Under the pieces are notes generated by a model. That model ran no database searches and had not been told where the DNA came from. It saw only the letters and a list, made by a program, of their open reading frames with translations. DNA of 64,000 bases from an uncultured Clostridia bacterium (lineage in GTDB: Bacteria > Bacillota > Clostridia > Lachnospirales > Anaerotignaceae). This document shows positions 32,599 to 41,259 of this stretch, piece after piece. Position numbers and translations under genes: made by a program. The stretch covers positions 62,001-126,000 of the forward strand of contig CABSIK010000005.1 of assembly GCA_902477755.1 (NCBI GenBank), written 5' to 3'. Each line of letters opens with the position of its first letter. The first letter of the stretch is position 1.

Positions 32599-32979
32599 GT
32601 GAATTTTATTGATAATAATGTACTTGGCCTTTCAAAAAAAGTTCTGGACTTTATTTGGCAGAAACAGACTGTTACATTAGATAATATCGCCAATGCAGAA
32701 ACGCCTGGGTATAAAGCCAGATACGTTACATTTGAAGATGAGCTGATAAGCAGATTGGAAGGTCAGCAGGGCAAAACGGCTTATGACTATAAAAATAGCA
32801 TTCAGTCTGTTCAGTCGACTGTTCATGAATCTGAGACGGAATCTACAAGAGCTGATGGGAATAATGTTAATATTGACGTTGAGAGTATGGAACTTGCGAA
32901 GGCGGCTTTGCAGTACCAGTTTTTGATTAAGTCCATTAACGATGATTTTACAAGATTGGGAACCGTAATCAAAGGATAA
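32599..32979 (+). CDS. flgB: Flagellar basal-body rod protein FlgB
   Basis: FlgB is a proximal rod subunit exported through the flagellar type III system. The 126-residue product has the rod-family N-terminal motif TLDNIANAETPGYKARYVTF and a C-terminal helix (VESMELAKAALQYQFLIKSI). The GTG at 32599 stands 7 bases after AGGAGG; a TTG two codons earlier is too close. It opens the long plus-strand flagellar operon and is followed 15 bases later by flgC. Confidence 0.93.
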   Translation: MNFIDNNVLGLSKKVLDFIWQKQTVTLDNIANAETPGYKARYVTFEDELISRLEGQQGKTAYDYKNSIQSVQSTVHESETESTRADGNNVNIDVESMELAKAALQYQFLIKSINDDFTRLGTVIKG

Positions 32980-32993
32980 GGGGGCGAGAACAG

Positions 32994-33437
32994 ATGAGTT
33001 TTTTGAACGCACTTAATATTAGCGCATCCGGTATGACAGCGGAACGGATGAGGTTGGATGTTGCAGCAGAAAATATTGCCAATATCAATACTACAAGAAC
33101 AGAGGCAGGCGGCCCTTATCGGAGAAAGATGGTCGTTTTTGAGGCAGCAGGAGAGAACAGCTTTGCAAATGCCTTTCGTTCTGAATTGGCAAAATCCAGT
33201 GCTTCCGGAGGCGGCGTAAGAGTAACGGATATTGTGGAGGATCCCAGTGATTTTCGGTCTGTATATGATCCTACGCATCCTGATGCGGATGAAAACGGAT
33301 ATGTTCAGATGCCCAACGTGGATCTGCTGAAAGAGGTTGTTGACAGCATGTCTGCAAGCCGGGCTTATGAAGCAAATCTAACGGCTTTTAATACGATGAA
33401 GTCTATGGCAACAAAAGCGTTACAAATTGGCGAATAA
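32994..33437 (+). CDS. flgC: Flagellar basal-body rod protein FlgC
   Basis: FlgC is a rod subunit that polymerises on FlgB. The 147-residue product opens MSFLNALNISASGMTAERMR and continues VAAENIANINTTR, the conserved rod/hook N-terminus. It ends with the D0 helix AYEANLTAFNTMKSMATKAL. Length is normal for FlgC. It starts at ATG 32994 after GGGGGCGAG, and fliE follows 28 bases after its stop. Confidence 0.94.
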   Translation: MSFLNALNISASGMTAERMRLDVAAENIANINTTRTEAGGPYRRKMVVFEAAGENSFANAFRSELAKSSASGGGVRVTDIVEDPSDFRSVYDPTHPDADENGYVQMPNVDLLKEVVDSMSASRAYEANLTAFNTMKSMATKALQIGE

Positions 33438-33465
33438 AAATAGATGAATTTAGGAGGAATTTTTT

Positions 33466-33765
33466 ATGTTTATTTCACCAATGAATGGAATCAATGCGGC
33501 CTCATTTTTTGGGGAAAAGCAAAATGAAATTCAGGGAAATACCAGCTTTGCCTTTGGAGATTTTTTCCAAAGCGCAGTGCAAAACGTGGTAGAAAGTGAA
33601 AAAAGTCTGGAGCAGGCACAGTATTTGTTATCAACAGGGCAGATAGATGATGCACATACCGTACCGATTGAGTCATCTATGGCACAGCTTTCTGTTGATT
33701 TTTTGGTACAGCTGCGGAACAAAACTTTGGATTCATACAATGAACTGATGAGAATTAGTTTGTAA
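33466..33765 (+). CDS. fliE: Flagellar hook-basal body protein FliE
   Basis: FliE joins the MS ring (FliF) to the rod and is the first substrate through the export gate. The 99-residue product is helical, with the family motif VESEKSLEQAQYLLSTGQID and the end VQLRNKTLDSYNELMRISL. It starts at ATG 33466 with AGGAGG upstream. The order flgB-flgC-fliE-fliF is the standard one. Confidence 0.92.
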   Translation: MFISPMNGINAASFFGEKQNEIQGNTSFAFGDFFQSAVQNVVESEKSLEQAQYLLSTGQIDDAHTVPIESSMAQLSVDFLVQLRNKTLDSYNELMRISL

Positions 33766-33817
33766 TTTTAGCGAATGTTAGCATAGCATTTTGATATTTT
33801 TTAAAGAGGGATCTAAA

Positions 33818-35443
33818 GTGAACGAAAGAGTTATTTCAATATTGACAAAAATCAAGGAAACAGTAAAAAAGTTCAGCGCTAAAACAAAGAAGATCATTAT
33901 AATCGGTGTAGCGGCATCTGTAGTTTTATCTATTGGGATTGCTCTTTGGCTGAATAACCGGCCTTATGTAACACTTTTTACAGGATTAAGCAATGAAGAA
34001 GCCAGTGAAATTATGGGGAAGTTACAGGAGGATGGTGTTGATTACAAGTATGAAGCGCTCTCTTCTGGCAGTTCAATACTTGTACCGGAAGATGTGGGAG
34101 AGCAGCTGAAGGCAGAACTGGTGTATGAAGGTTATCCCAAAAGTGGGTTTACATACGACGTTTTTTCAGAGAATGTTGATTTGACATCCTCTGAGTCTGA
34201 AAAACAATATTATGAGCGTCAAGGACTTCAGGAAAGAATGGGAGCTACAATTTCTTCCTTCTTCCCCAATATTAAAGAAGCGACTGTTACAATTGCTTTT
34301 GGCGAGGACAGAAAATATGTTCTGGATAGTGAAAATTCATCAAAAGCAACTGCTTCAGTAGCGGTTATTACAAAGGATGGAACTGAAATATCTCAGGAAG
34401 ATGTTCAGGCGATGCAGCGCCTTATTTCCAGAAGCATTCCGGATTTGGAATTTGAAAGTGTGACAGTGGTCTGCAATGGAAAAGATGTGAGTGTTACCGA
34501 AGAAACGTCAGGCGTAAATGCCAATCAATTGAAGCTGCAGGTTGAGGAAGCCATTGATACCAAAATTAAAAATAAGGTGCTGGATATTTTGATTCCCATT
34601 TATGGACAGGATCGTGTACAGGTTTCTGTAAAGAGTGAAGTGGATATCAATAAAAAACTTCGGGAATTGATTGATTATACGGCGGAAAATGAAGATAATA
34701 CTGGCGTAAAATCTTCAGAAACAGCACATCAGGAAGTTGGAAAAGAAGGGGAAGCAGTAGGAGGTGTTCCGGGAACAGAAACGAATTCTGATATTCCAGT
34801 ATATTCTGCTATAACCCAGGATGGCACAGAAAATTATATTCTTAGCGATGGTACTGCGGAATATTTAGTAGATCAGATTAAAGAGCAGCAGCAGATTGAT
34901 GCTGGGGATGTGGAAGATCTCAGTATTGCAGTCATTATTGATGATGAGAATCTGGATACGGCTACGAGAAGAAATCTGGTTTCTCTTGTGGCAAGAGCTG
35001 CGGGTATTAGTAATGAAGACAGCGACGATAAGATCGAGATCGTAGGAATTCCTTTCCATACAGAAGAAGGGGAAGAAGATGCCGCAGAGGCAGATAACAT
35101 TCCTACCGAAGAACAGATCAGACGTCTTGTAATTATTGGCGGAATTGCAGTAGGTGCGCTTTTGCTTCTTCTGCTGATCGTATTGATTATTATTAAAATT
35201 ATCAAAAGAAAAAGAAAGAAACAGAAGAATAAAGGGATTAATGTTGTTATTCCAGAACCAGCTTCTTATCAAGAGCCTAAGCAAGAAGAAAATGTGGATC
35301 TGGTTGCGGATCTGATTAATATTAAAAATGAAAGAAGTATGGAGTTGAAAAACAAGATTCGGGAAATTACGGAGGAAAATCCGGAAATCTCAGCACAAAC
35401 ATTAAAAGCATGGCTGAGAGGAGGAGATCGGGATGGAAAATAA
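33818..35443 (+). CDS. fliF: Flagellar MS-ring protein FliF
   Basis: FliF forms the membrane ring on which the rotor and export gate assemble. The 541-residue product has a membrane helix at about 25-45, the YscJ-like ring domains (LFTGLSNEEASEIMGKLQED, later QERMGATISSFFPNIKEATV), a second membrane helix near 437-460 (VIIGGIAVGALLLLLLIVLI) and a C-terminal cytoplasmic tail (EENPEISAQTLKAWL) that binds FliG. The GTG at 33818 was chosen with AGAGGG upstream. The stop overlaps fliG by 11 bp. Confidence 0.95.
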   Translation: MNERVISILTKIKETVKKFSAKTKKIIIIGVAASVVLSIGIALWLNNRPYVTLFTGLSNEEASEIMGKLQEDGVDYKYEALSSGSSILVPEDVGEQLKAELVYEGYPKSGFTYDVFSENVDLTSSESEKQYYERQGLQERMGATISSFFPNIKEATVTIAFGEDRKYVLDSENSSKATASVAVITKDGTEISQEDVQAMQRLISRSIPDLEFESVTVVCNGKDVSVTEETSGVNANQLKLQVEEAIDTKIKNKVLDILIPIYGQDRVQVSVKSEVDINKKLRELIDYTAENEDNTGVKSSETAHQEVGKEGEAVGGVPGTETNSDIPVYSAITQDGTENYILSDGTAEYLVDQIKEQQQIDAGDVEDLSIAVIIDDENLDTATRRNLVSLVARAAGISNEDSDDKIEIVGIPFHTEEGEEDAAEADNIPTEEQIRRLVIIGGIAVGALLLLLLIVLIIIKIIKRKRKKQKNKGINVVIPEPASYQEPKQEENVDLVADLINIKNERSMELKNKIREITEENPEISAQTLKAWLRGGDRDGK

Positions 35444-36440
35444 AGAACTTACACCCGAGCAAAAGGCTGCCGCGGTCATTATATCCATGGGGACAGATAA
35501 AGCGTCTCAAATCTATAAATATCTAACAGAAGAGGATATTGAGGCGCTTACTGTTGAGATTGCAAAGATGAGGCATCTTTCCTCGGAAGAGACGGAAAGT
35601 GTGCTGGATGACTTTTATAAGGAGTGCATGACGCAGAAAGTTGTAACAGAGGGTGGTTTGGAATATGCCAGATCCGTTTTGGAAAAAGCTTTCGGACAGC
35701 AAACAGCTTCTGCTTTATTGGAAAAGGTAGCAAAATCATTAAAGACCATGCCTTTTTCCAGTGTTAGAAAATTAAGCAGCAAAAATCTGTTTGCCATTCT
35801 TCAGCATGAAAGACCCCAGACCATTGCACTGGTACTTTCCTATGCAAATGCAGATCAGGCGGCGGATGTCATTACATATTTGCCCAGAGATAAAAAGATC
35901 CGGGTTGTGGAGTGTATCGCAAAAATGGAAAGCGCTTCGCCGGAAGCCATAAAAATTGTAGAGGAGCAGATAGAGAAGAAATTCTCAGCGGTCTTGACTA
36001 CAGATTATACACAGGCTGGCGGCATCGACTATATTGCTGATGTTATCAATTATATGGACAGAGGCAGTGAAAAATATATTTTTGATGAGCTTTCTAATCG
36101 CGACGAAAAACTTACAAATGAGATTCGAAAGAGAATGTTTGTATTCGAAGACATTGTTACAATGGACAACCGGTCTATTCAGAGATTCCTGCGTGAATGT
36201 GATCCAAGGGATATTGTACTTGCACTGAAACAGGCAAATTCCGAAGTGGCAAATCTTATTTTTGCAAATGTGTCCACGCGTATGGCGGAAAATATCAAGT
36301 CCGACTTGGAGGTTACAGTCAATGTAAGAATCAGAGATGTGGAAGAAGCACAGCAAAGAATTGTCAATGTCATCAGAACCTTGGAAGAACAGGGTGAACT
36401 TGTCATTTTGAAGGGCGGAAAGGATGATATCATTGCATAA
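35433..36440 (+). CDS. fliG: Flagellar motor switch protein FliG
   Basis: FliG is the rotor protein that meets the stator and takes torque. The 335-residue product has the three ARM-like domains: N-terminal AAAVIISMGTDKASQIYKYL, the middle domain HERPQTIALVLSYANADQAA (EHPQ-like patch), and the C-terminal torque domain with charged helix RSIQRFLRECDPRDIVLALK. It starts at ATG 35433 inside the end of fliF and overlaps fliH by 17 bp. Ring partners FliF, FliM and FliY are all in the same operon. Confidence 0.95.
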   Translation: MENKELTPEQKAAAVIISMGTDKASQIYKYLTEEDIEALTVEIAKMRHLSSEETESVLDDFYKECMTQKVVTEGGLEYARSVLEKAFGQQTASALLEKVAKSLKTMPFSSVRKLSSKNLFAILQHERPQTIALVLSYANADQAADVITYLPRDKKIRVVECIAKMESASPEAIKIVEEQIEKKFSAVLTTDYTQAGGIDYIADVINYMDRGSEKYIFDELSNRDEKLTNEIRKRMFVFEDIVTMDNRSIQRFLRECDPRDIVLALKQANSEVANLIFANVSTRMAENIKSDLEVTVNVRIRDVEEAQQRIVNVIRTLEEQGELVILKGGKDDIIA

Positions 36441-37281
36441 TTTGATTAAATTCAATGAGCAGGAAAGCCGCATTCAGCAATACGAGTTTCGGGAGGAAAC
36501 CTTTGAGGATGCTCAAGATTTGCATGAAGCAGAATTTACGGAAGAAAATAGCGAAAGAGAAGAGCCTGCTGAAAAAATTCAGAATGATTCTCTGGATGTG
36601 AATTCTAAGTCAGAAGCAGACGATGAAAAAGAAAAGTCTGATATGGTAACAGAGGGCTATCACCGGATTGAGCAGATTATTATCGACAATGCGAAAAAAG
36701 AAGCAGGAGAAATCCTGAAAAAAGCAAAAATGGATGCTCAGGAACTGAAGGAGGAGGCTCTGGAAAAAGGCCGCAAAGAAGGCTATGAAGTAGGATATGA
36801 GGAAGGAAGAACAGAGGCCTACAGGGAACTGAGAGAAGCGGAAGAAAAAAGGACAAATGAGTTTTTTGATGAGCTGAAGCGGATTGTCAGTGATGCTTCC
36901 GCGGAAAAAGAAAAGATATTAATGGATTACAAATCCAGTTTGATAGATATTGCGGTTTCTGTTGCGGAAAAAGTGGTTCAGGTAAGCCTAAAGACCAGTG
37001 GAGAAATTATTGAAAGGATGATTCTTTCTGCAACAGAAAGGCTTGCGTCCAAAGAATGGGTGAAAATATATATATCCAAAACGGATGCGGAGCTTATGAT
37101 GGAGGCAGATGTTGATCTACTCCAAGCTTTATCAAATTTATCAGACAACATTCAAGTAATTCCTATGGAAAAGGAAGGACAAGGAGTCTGCATTATCGAG
37201 TTCCCGGATGAGATCATTGATGCAAGCGCCAATACACAGGTGGAAAATATCAGAGAAATCATCAGTAATTCTGCTGTATAA
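36424..37281 (+). CDS. fliH: Flagellar export apparatus regulator FliH
   Basis: FliH dimerises and holds the export ATPase FliI at the C-ring. The 285-residue product has a long charged, mostly disordered N-terminal part (Glu-rich, to about residue 70). A coiled coil follows with repeated AKKEAGEILKKAKMDAQELK, GYEVGYEEGRTEAYREL and the C-terminal vacuolar-ATPase-E-like domain (SLIDIAVSVAEKVVQVSLKT). It is longer than Bacillus FliH (about 208) because of the acidic N-terminus. The ATG at 36424 overlaps fliG. Confidence 0.88.
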   Translation: MISLHNLIKFNEQESRIQQYEFREETFEDAQDLHEAEFTEENSEREEPAEKIQNDSLDVNSKSEADDEKEKSDMVTEGYHRIEQIIIDNAKKEAGEILKKAKMDAQELKEEALEKGRKEGYEVGYEEGRTEAYRELREAEEKRTNEFFDELKRIVSDASAEKEKILMDYKSSLIDIAVSVAEKVVQVSLKTSGEIIERMILSATERLASKEWVKIYISKTDAELMMEADVDLLQALSNLSDNIQVIPMEKEGQGVCIIEFPDEIIDASANTQVENIREIISNSAV

Positions 37282-37298
37282 ATAGGGGGATTCATAAG

Positions 37299-38600
37299 TT
37301 GAAAAATATAGTGGATTTAATAAAGCGTTCAGAAACCATCAGCCATATCGGCAAAATTGAAAATATTGTTGGAATGATGGTTGAAGCATCAGGCGGAAGC
37401 TGTGGGATTGGAGATATAAGCGCCATCTATAGCCAAGACGCAAAAGGTCAGGTTTTGAGTGAAGTTATTGGATTCAAGGATGACAGAATACTTTTGATGC
37501 CCTATGAAAGTACAAACGGGATTACCGCAGGCAGTTTTGTCAGAAATACAAAACAGCGCTTAAAAATACCAGTTGGCGATTTTTTAAGGGGCAGGATTAT
37601 TAATGCTCTTGGACAGCCAATTGATGGTTTGGGGGCATTCTCCCCAAAAGAATATTATCCTGTGGATGATGTTTATATCAATCCTTTGGAAAGACCCCCT
37701 ATTACCGAGCGTATGAGTTTTGGCGTAAAAGCCATTGACGGTATGCTTACCATTGGAAAAGGCCAAAGGGTTGGGATTTTTGCCGGCAGCGGTGTGGGAA
37801 AGAGTACGCTGTTGGGGATGATCGCAAAAAATGTGAAGGCCGACATTAATGTGATTGCGCTGGTTGGGGAACGTGGACGTGAGGTACTTGAGTTTGTGCA
37901 GAAAGACTTGGGAGAAGAAGGCTTAGCCCGTTCTGTTCTGGTTGTGGCAACCAGCGACCAGTCGCCCATGCTCCGCATGAAATGTCCCATTGTTGCCACA
38001 GCTATTGCGGAATATTTTAAAAATCAAGGGAATGATGTTCTTCTAATGATGGATTCCTTGACGCGTTTTGCCATGGCACAGAGAGAAATTGGACTTGCAG
38101 TAGGAGAACCGCCTATTGCAAGAGGGTATACCCCCTCTATTTACTCTAAACTTCCAAAGCTTCTGGAAAGAAGCGGAAACTTCAAAGAGGGTTCTATTAC
38201 AGGAATTTACACAGTGCTGGTTGAAGGGGATGATACCAACGAGCCCATCGCTGATACCGTTCGCGGTATTTTGGATGGCCACATTGTATTATCCAGAAAA
38301 CTTGCCAATGGGAACCATTTTCCTGCAATAGATGTGAATGCCAGCATTTCCCGTTTGATGACAAGTATTGTTTCTGACAAACATAGGGAGCTTGCTTCTA
38401 AATTCAGAAATATTTTGAGCGTATATAGTAAGAACGAAGATCTGATTTCCATTGGTGCCTATAAAGCGGGAACCAATGGCAGCCTTGATTATGCTGTATC
38501 AAAAATCGACAAAATCAATGCATTTTTGATGCAGGGCATCAATGAAGCATATACATATGAAGATACAATGGAAATAATGGAAGAAATTTTAAAAGACTAA
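37299..38600 (+). CDS. fliI: Flagellum-specific ATP synthase/ATPase FliI
   Basis: FliI is the hexameric ATPase that prepares export substrates. The 433-residue product matches F1-beta-like ATPases: Walker A GIFAGSGVGKSTLLGM near residue 162, the VALVGERGREV region, Walker B LLMMDSLTRFAMAQREI and the catalytic segment AVGEPPIARGYTPSIYSKLP. The start is TTG at 37299 with AGGGGGA upstream. fliH and fliJ flank it, as usual. Confidence 0.95.
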   Translation: MKNIVDLIKRSETISHIGKIENIVGMMVEASGGSCGIGDISAIYSQDAKGQVLSEVIGFKDDRILLMPYESTNGITAGSFVRNTKQRLKIPVGDFLRGRIINALGQPIDGLGAFSPKEYYPVDDVYINPLERPPITERMSFGVKAIDGMLTIGKGQRVGIFAGSGVGKSTLLGMIAKNVKADINVIALVGERGREVLEFVQKDLGEEGLARSVLVVATSDQSPMLRMKCPIVATAIAEYFKNQGNDVLLMMDSLTRFAMAQREIGLAVGEPPIARGYTPSIYSKLPKLLERSGNFKEGSITGIYTVLVEGDDTNEPIADTVRGILDGHIVLSRKLANGNHFPAIDVNASISRLMTSIVSDKHRELASKFRNILSVYSKNEDLISIGAYKAGTNGSLDYAVSKIDKINAFLMQGINEAYTYEDTMEIMEEILKD

Positions 38601-38617
38601 ATTAAGGTGATATATTT

Positions 38618-39070
38618 ATGAAAAAATTCTCTTTCCGTTTAGAACCTGTTTTAAAATACAAAAGTGATTTGCTGGAAGTACTGAAAAATGAGTATGCGCA
38701 AGCTGCTCAAAATGTAGTGGCACAGCGAATGAAGATTGAAGAACTGAAAAAAGAAGAAAATGCACTCATACTGAAGTTTAATACAAAGAAAGAGGAAGGC
38801 ATTACCATTGCTGAGGCAACAATCTTTGAAAGCTTTATCATCAAGCAAAATAAGTTGATCAAAGAGCAAACGGCGCAGCTGAACCATTTGAAAAAAATTG
38901 AGGATGAAAAAAGAGAAAAAATGATCGGCGCCAAGAAGGAAATGCTTTCTATAGAGAAACTAAAGAGTATCAGTGAAGAAGAATATAAAAAAGAAACACA
39001 AAAAGAAAATGAGCTTTTTATTGAGGAGTTTGTTACAGGCGCAAGCCTGAAACATAAAAAAGTTATTTAA
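38618..39070 (+). CDS. fliJ: Flagellar export chaperone FliJ
   Basis: FliJ is a coiled-coil stalk-like chaperone that links FliI to FlhA. The 150-residue product begins FSFRLEPVLKYKSDLLEVLK, which fits the family consensus. It is a continuous two-helix coiled coil rich in Lys/Glu (for example MKIEELKKEENALILKFNTK). There are no other domains. It starts at ATG 38618 after AAGGTGAT. Its place between fliI and fliK is normal. Confidence 0.88.
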   Translation: MKKFSFRLEPVLKYKSDLLEVLKNEYAQAAQNVVAQRMKIEELKKEENALILKFNTKKEEGITIAEATIFESFIIKQNKLIKEQTAQLNHLKKIEDEKREKMIGAKKEMLSIEKLKSISEEEYKKETQKENELFIEEFVTGASLKHKKVI

Positions 39071-39097
39071 TGTTTTTACTTGAAAGGAGGTGAGAAT

Positions 39098-40240
39098 ATG
39101 ACAGGAGGAGCGGTATCGTTAAATCTTCAGACACCGAATGTAAACCAACCATCGTCTGCAAATGCTGAAAACAGTGCAGGAACCAACAGCCAGGATTTCC
39201 AAAAAGCTTTGAAGAGTGAAACGGAAAAAAGTGGTGAAAAGTCTATGCAGGTCAAAAAAACAAATGGGTCATCAGAGAAAGAAACAGAACCACTTGTGGA
39301 TTTGGCGCAGCAGGGGCAAAATATTTTGCTGGCTATGGTGCAGAATCAAATGGTTTACAATGATTTTCTGATGCAAAACGGCAGTAATGTACTTACGCCG
39401 GAACTGCTGACTTTTACAGCAGAAAATATGCAGCCCATAACGGAAGGAACCACATCTGTTGTGCGGAGTTTGCCTTTGTTAAATGCGGAAAGTCTGCATA
39501 GGGATTTGCCTTCAGATGGATTCGTTATTCAAAATACGGAAGCTGTTTCTGTGTCACAAGGAATGAAAGATGGACAACCGAAGAATATCGCTGTTACACA
39601 AGAAGGTCAGATGACTGAAAAAATGGCAGAACAGGTTGTTTCCCAAAGCATAGTTACTGGTGACAAAATACAGCAGACAACACAAAGCAAAACAGAAAAT
39701 CAAGTTGTTCTGGAACAAAATGAGCCACAAAAATCGGATGATTTTGTATTACCTCAAGAGGGAATCGGCTTGCAGACAGTTCAGAAAACAACCCAGGGTG
39801 ATGTGATTCAAGTACAGGTTTCAGATGGGTCTTTGGTAAATACAGAAGACACAGTGAATCAGTTGGCGGATAAGATCATCATGAGAAGCAGCAATGAATT
39901 TGATTTGCAGTTGGAGCCGGAAGAGCTTGGGAAAATGCACATCAAGCTGATATTTGAAAATGGTGAGACAAAAGTTTCTATCTTATGTACAACACAGCAG
40001 GCTATGGATGCATTGGTAAACAATACAGATAAACTTGCGGCAGTTTTGGAAAACAGAACAGGCAATGCTGTCTTTGTTCAGGTAGAAAGCAAAGAAGAAC
40101 CATTCTATCAAAATGGACAGCAGGAAAATCCAGGTCAGCAGGAAAGAAATTCCCATGAGGAAAGAAGAAATCATCAGCAGCAAAAGAAAATAGATGATCC
40201 TGTGGACTTTTTGGAACAATTGCGGTTAGGACTTGTATGA
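39098..40240 (+). CDS. fliK: Flagellar hook-length control protein FliK
   Basis: FliK measures hook length and switches export specificity through FlhB. The 380-residue product has a long low-complexity Gln/Thr-rich N-terminal ruler region. A C-terminal Flg_hook domain starts near residue 255 (EFDLQLEPEELGKMHIKLIF, then TTQQAMDALVNNTDKLAAVL). The tail is rich in Gln, Glu, Arg and His. The ATG at 39098 has AAAGGAGG 9 bases upstream. flgD follows. Confidence 0.9.
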   Translation: MTGGAVSLNLQTPNVNQPSSANAENSAGTNSQDFQKALKSETEKSGEKSMQVKKTNGSSEKETEPLVDLAQQGQNILLAMVQNQMVYNDFLMQNGSNVLTPELLTFTAENMQPITEGTTSVVRSLPLLNAESLHRDLPSDGFVIQNTEAVSVSQGMKDGQPKNIAVTQEGQMTEKMAEQVVSQSIVTGDKIQQTTQSKTENQVVLEQNEPQKSDDFVLPQEGIGLQTVQKTTQGDVIQVQVSDGSLVNTEDTVNQLADKIIMRSSNEFDLQLEPEELGKMHIKLIFENGETKVSILCTTQQAMDALVNNTDKLAAVLENRTGNAVFVQVESKEEPFYQNGQQENPGQQERNSHEERRNHQQQKKIDDPVDFLEQLRLGLV

Positions 40241-40270
40241 TTCGTATTTAAATAATAAGGAGATGTTTTT

Positions 40271-40762
40271 TTGGAAAGTCAAAAAATTGATTCTATTGCG
40301 AGAACCGCAGGGGCTTATGCAAAAAACACAAAAGCAGAAACAAGATCCAATACCTTGTCTATGGAAAGCTTTTTGGTGCTCATGGCACAGCAGCTGCAAA
40401 ATCAAGATCCTATGAATCCCACAAGCCAGGAAGATTATATGATGCAGTTGGCACAGATGGCAGTGGTAGAATCCATGACCAATATGACAGCGGTCTCTAT
40501 CAGTACCTATGCTTCTTCCATGGTAGGCAAAGAGGTTACGGTGGCGGATTATGATTCCCAAGGGAATATTACGACTGTCACAGGTACCGTAACAGGTATC
40601 TCTCTCTTTTATGATGAGCCAATCATATACATCGGAGAAAAGGGGTACACCATGTCCCAGATCATGTCTGTTGGCAGTGTTCCTACAGACTCTGATTCAG
40701 AAGGAGAAGGAGAGGACAAGCCGGAAACGGATTCTGGAACGGAAGAAACGCAGGCAGTATAA
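40271..40762 (+). CDS. flgD: Flagellar hook assembly scaffold FlgD
   Basis: FlgD caps the growing hook so that FlgE can assemble. The 163-residue product has the family motif LSMESFLVLMAQQLQNQDPM and NPTSQEDYMMQLAQMAVVES. It then has a short domain with GKEVTVADYDSQGNITTVTG. It is truncated compared with E. coli FlgD (231), as usual for Firmicutes. The C-terminal 25 residues are acidic. The start is TTG at 40271, with AAGGAGAT 7-8 bases upstream. Confidence 0.92.
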   Translation: MESQKIDSIARTAGAYAKNTKAETRSNTLSMESFLVLMAQQLQNQDPMNPTSQEDYMMQLAQMAVVESMTNMTAVSISTYASSMVGKEVTVADYDSQGNITTVTGTVTGISLFYDEPIIYIGEKGYTMSQIMSVGSVPTDSDSEGEGEDKPETDSGTEETQAV

Positions 40763-40792
40763 GATTGGATAAAAAGATTCTTGGAGGTGAGG

Positions 40793-41182
40793 ATGATAGA
40801 GAATATTAACAATTTGAAAATTCGTCAGCTGCAAACAGAATCTATATTGGCGGAAAATAAACGATTGCAGAAGGAGCCTGCAAAGAAAGAATTTTCAGCC
40901 ATATTCAATGAAACTATTGAAAAATCCAAGGAATTGCAGTTTTCTAAGCATTCCAAAGAAAGAATACAACAAAGAGGGATTGAGGTTACAGACACTTTAA
41001 TTGAGCGGATGAACTCAGCTGCCAACAGCGCAAGAACAAAGGGTGCAAAAGATGTGGTGATGATCGGCACAGATGCGGCTTTTATTGTGAATCTTCCCAA
41101 TAATGTTGTAATAACGGCAATGAATGAAAATGAAATGAAGAGTAATATTTTTACAAATATTGATAGTGCGGTGCTTTTATGA
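40793..41182 (+). CDS. Flagellar operon protein, TIGR02530 type
   Basis: The 129-residue protein fits the small family found between flgD and flgE in Firmicutes flagellar operons (TIGR02530). Characteristic parts are FSAIFNETIEKSKELQFSKH, SKERIQQRGIEVTDTLIERM and DVVMIGTDAAFIVNLPNNVV. Its role is not established; the position suggests hook assembly. The ATG at 40793 follows GGAGGTGAGG. A 22-codon frame overlaps its stop by four bases. Confidence 0.85.
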   Translation: MIENINNLKIRQLQTESILAENKRLQKEPAKKEFSAIFNETIEKSKELQFSKHSKERIQQRGIEVTDTLIERMNSAANSARTKGAKDVVMIGTDAAFIVNLPNNVVITAMNENEMKSNIFTNIDSAVLL

Positions 41183-41247
41183 AGCTGGACCCATATGGGA
41201 GGCTTTTGGGTATGTCCGAAGAACATATTCTTTTGCACAGCATATGA
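41179..41247 (+). CDS. Possible 22-residue leader/small protein before flgE
   Basis: The frame MKLDPYGRLLGMSEEHILLH plus two residues begins with an ATG that overlaps the stop of the preceding gene (ATGA) and ends at the AGGAGG of flgE. Such coupling is typical of real genes, but at 22 codons chance is possible. It may serve to couple translation of flgE. Confidence 0.3.
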   Translation: MKLDPYGRLLGMSEEHILLHSI

Positions 41248-41259
41248 GGAGGATATAAA

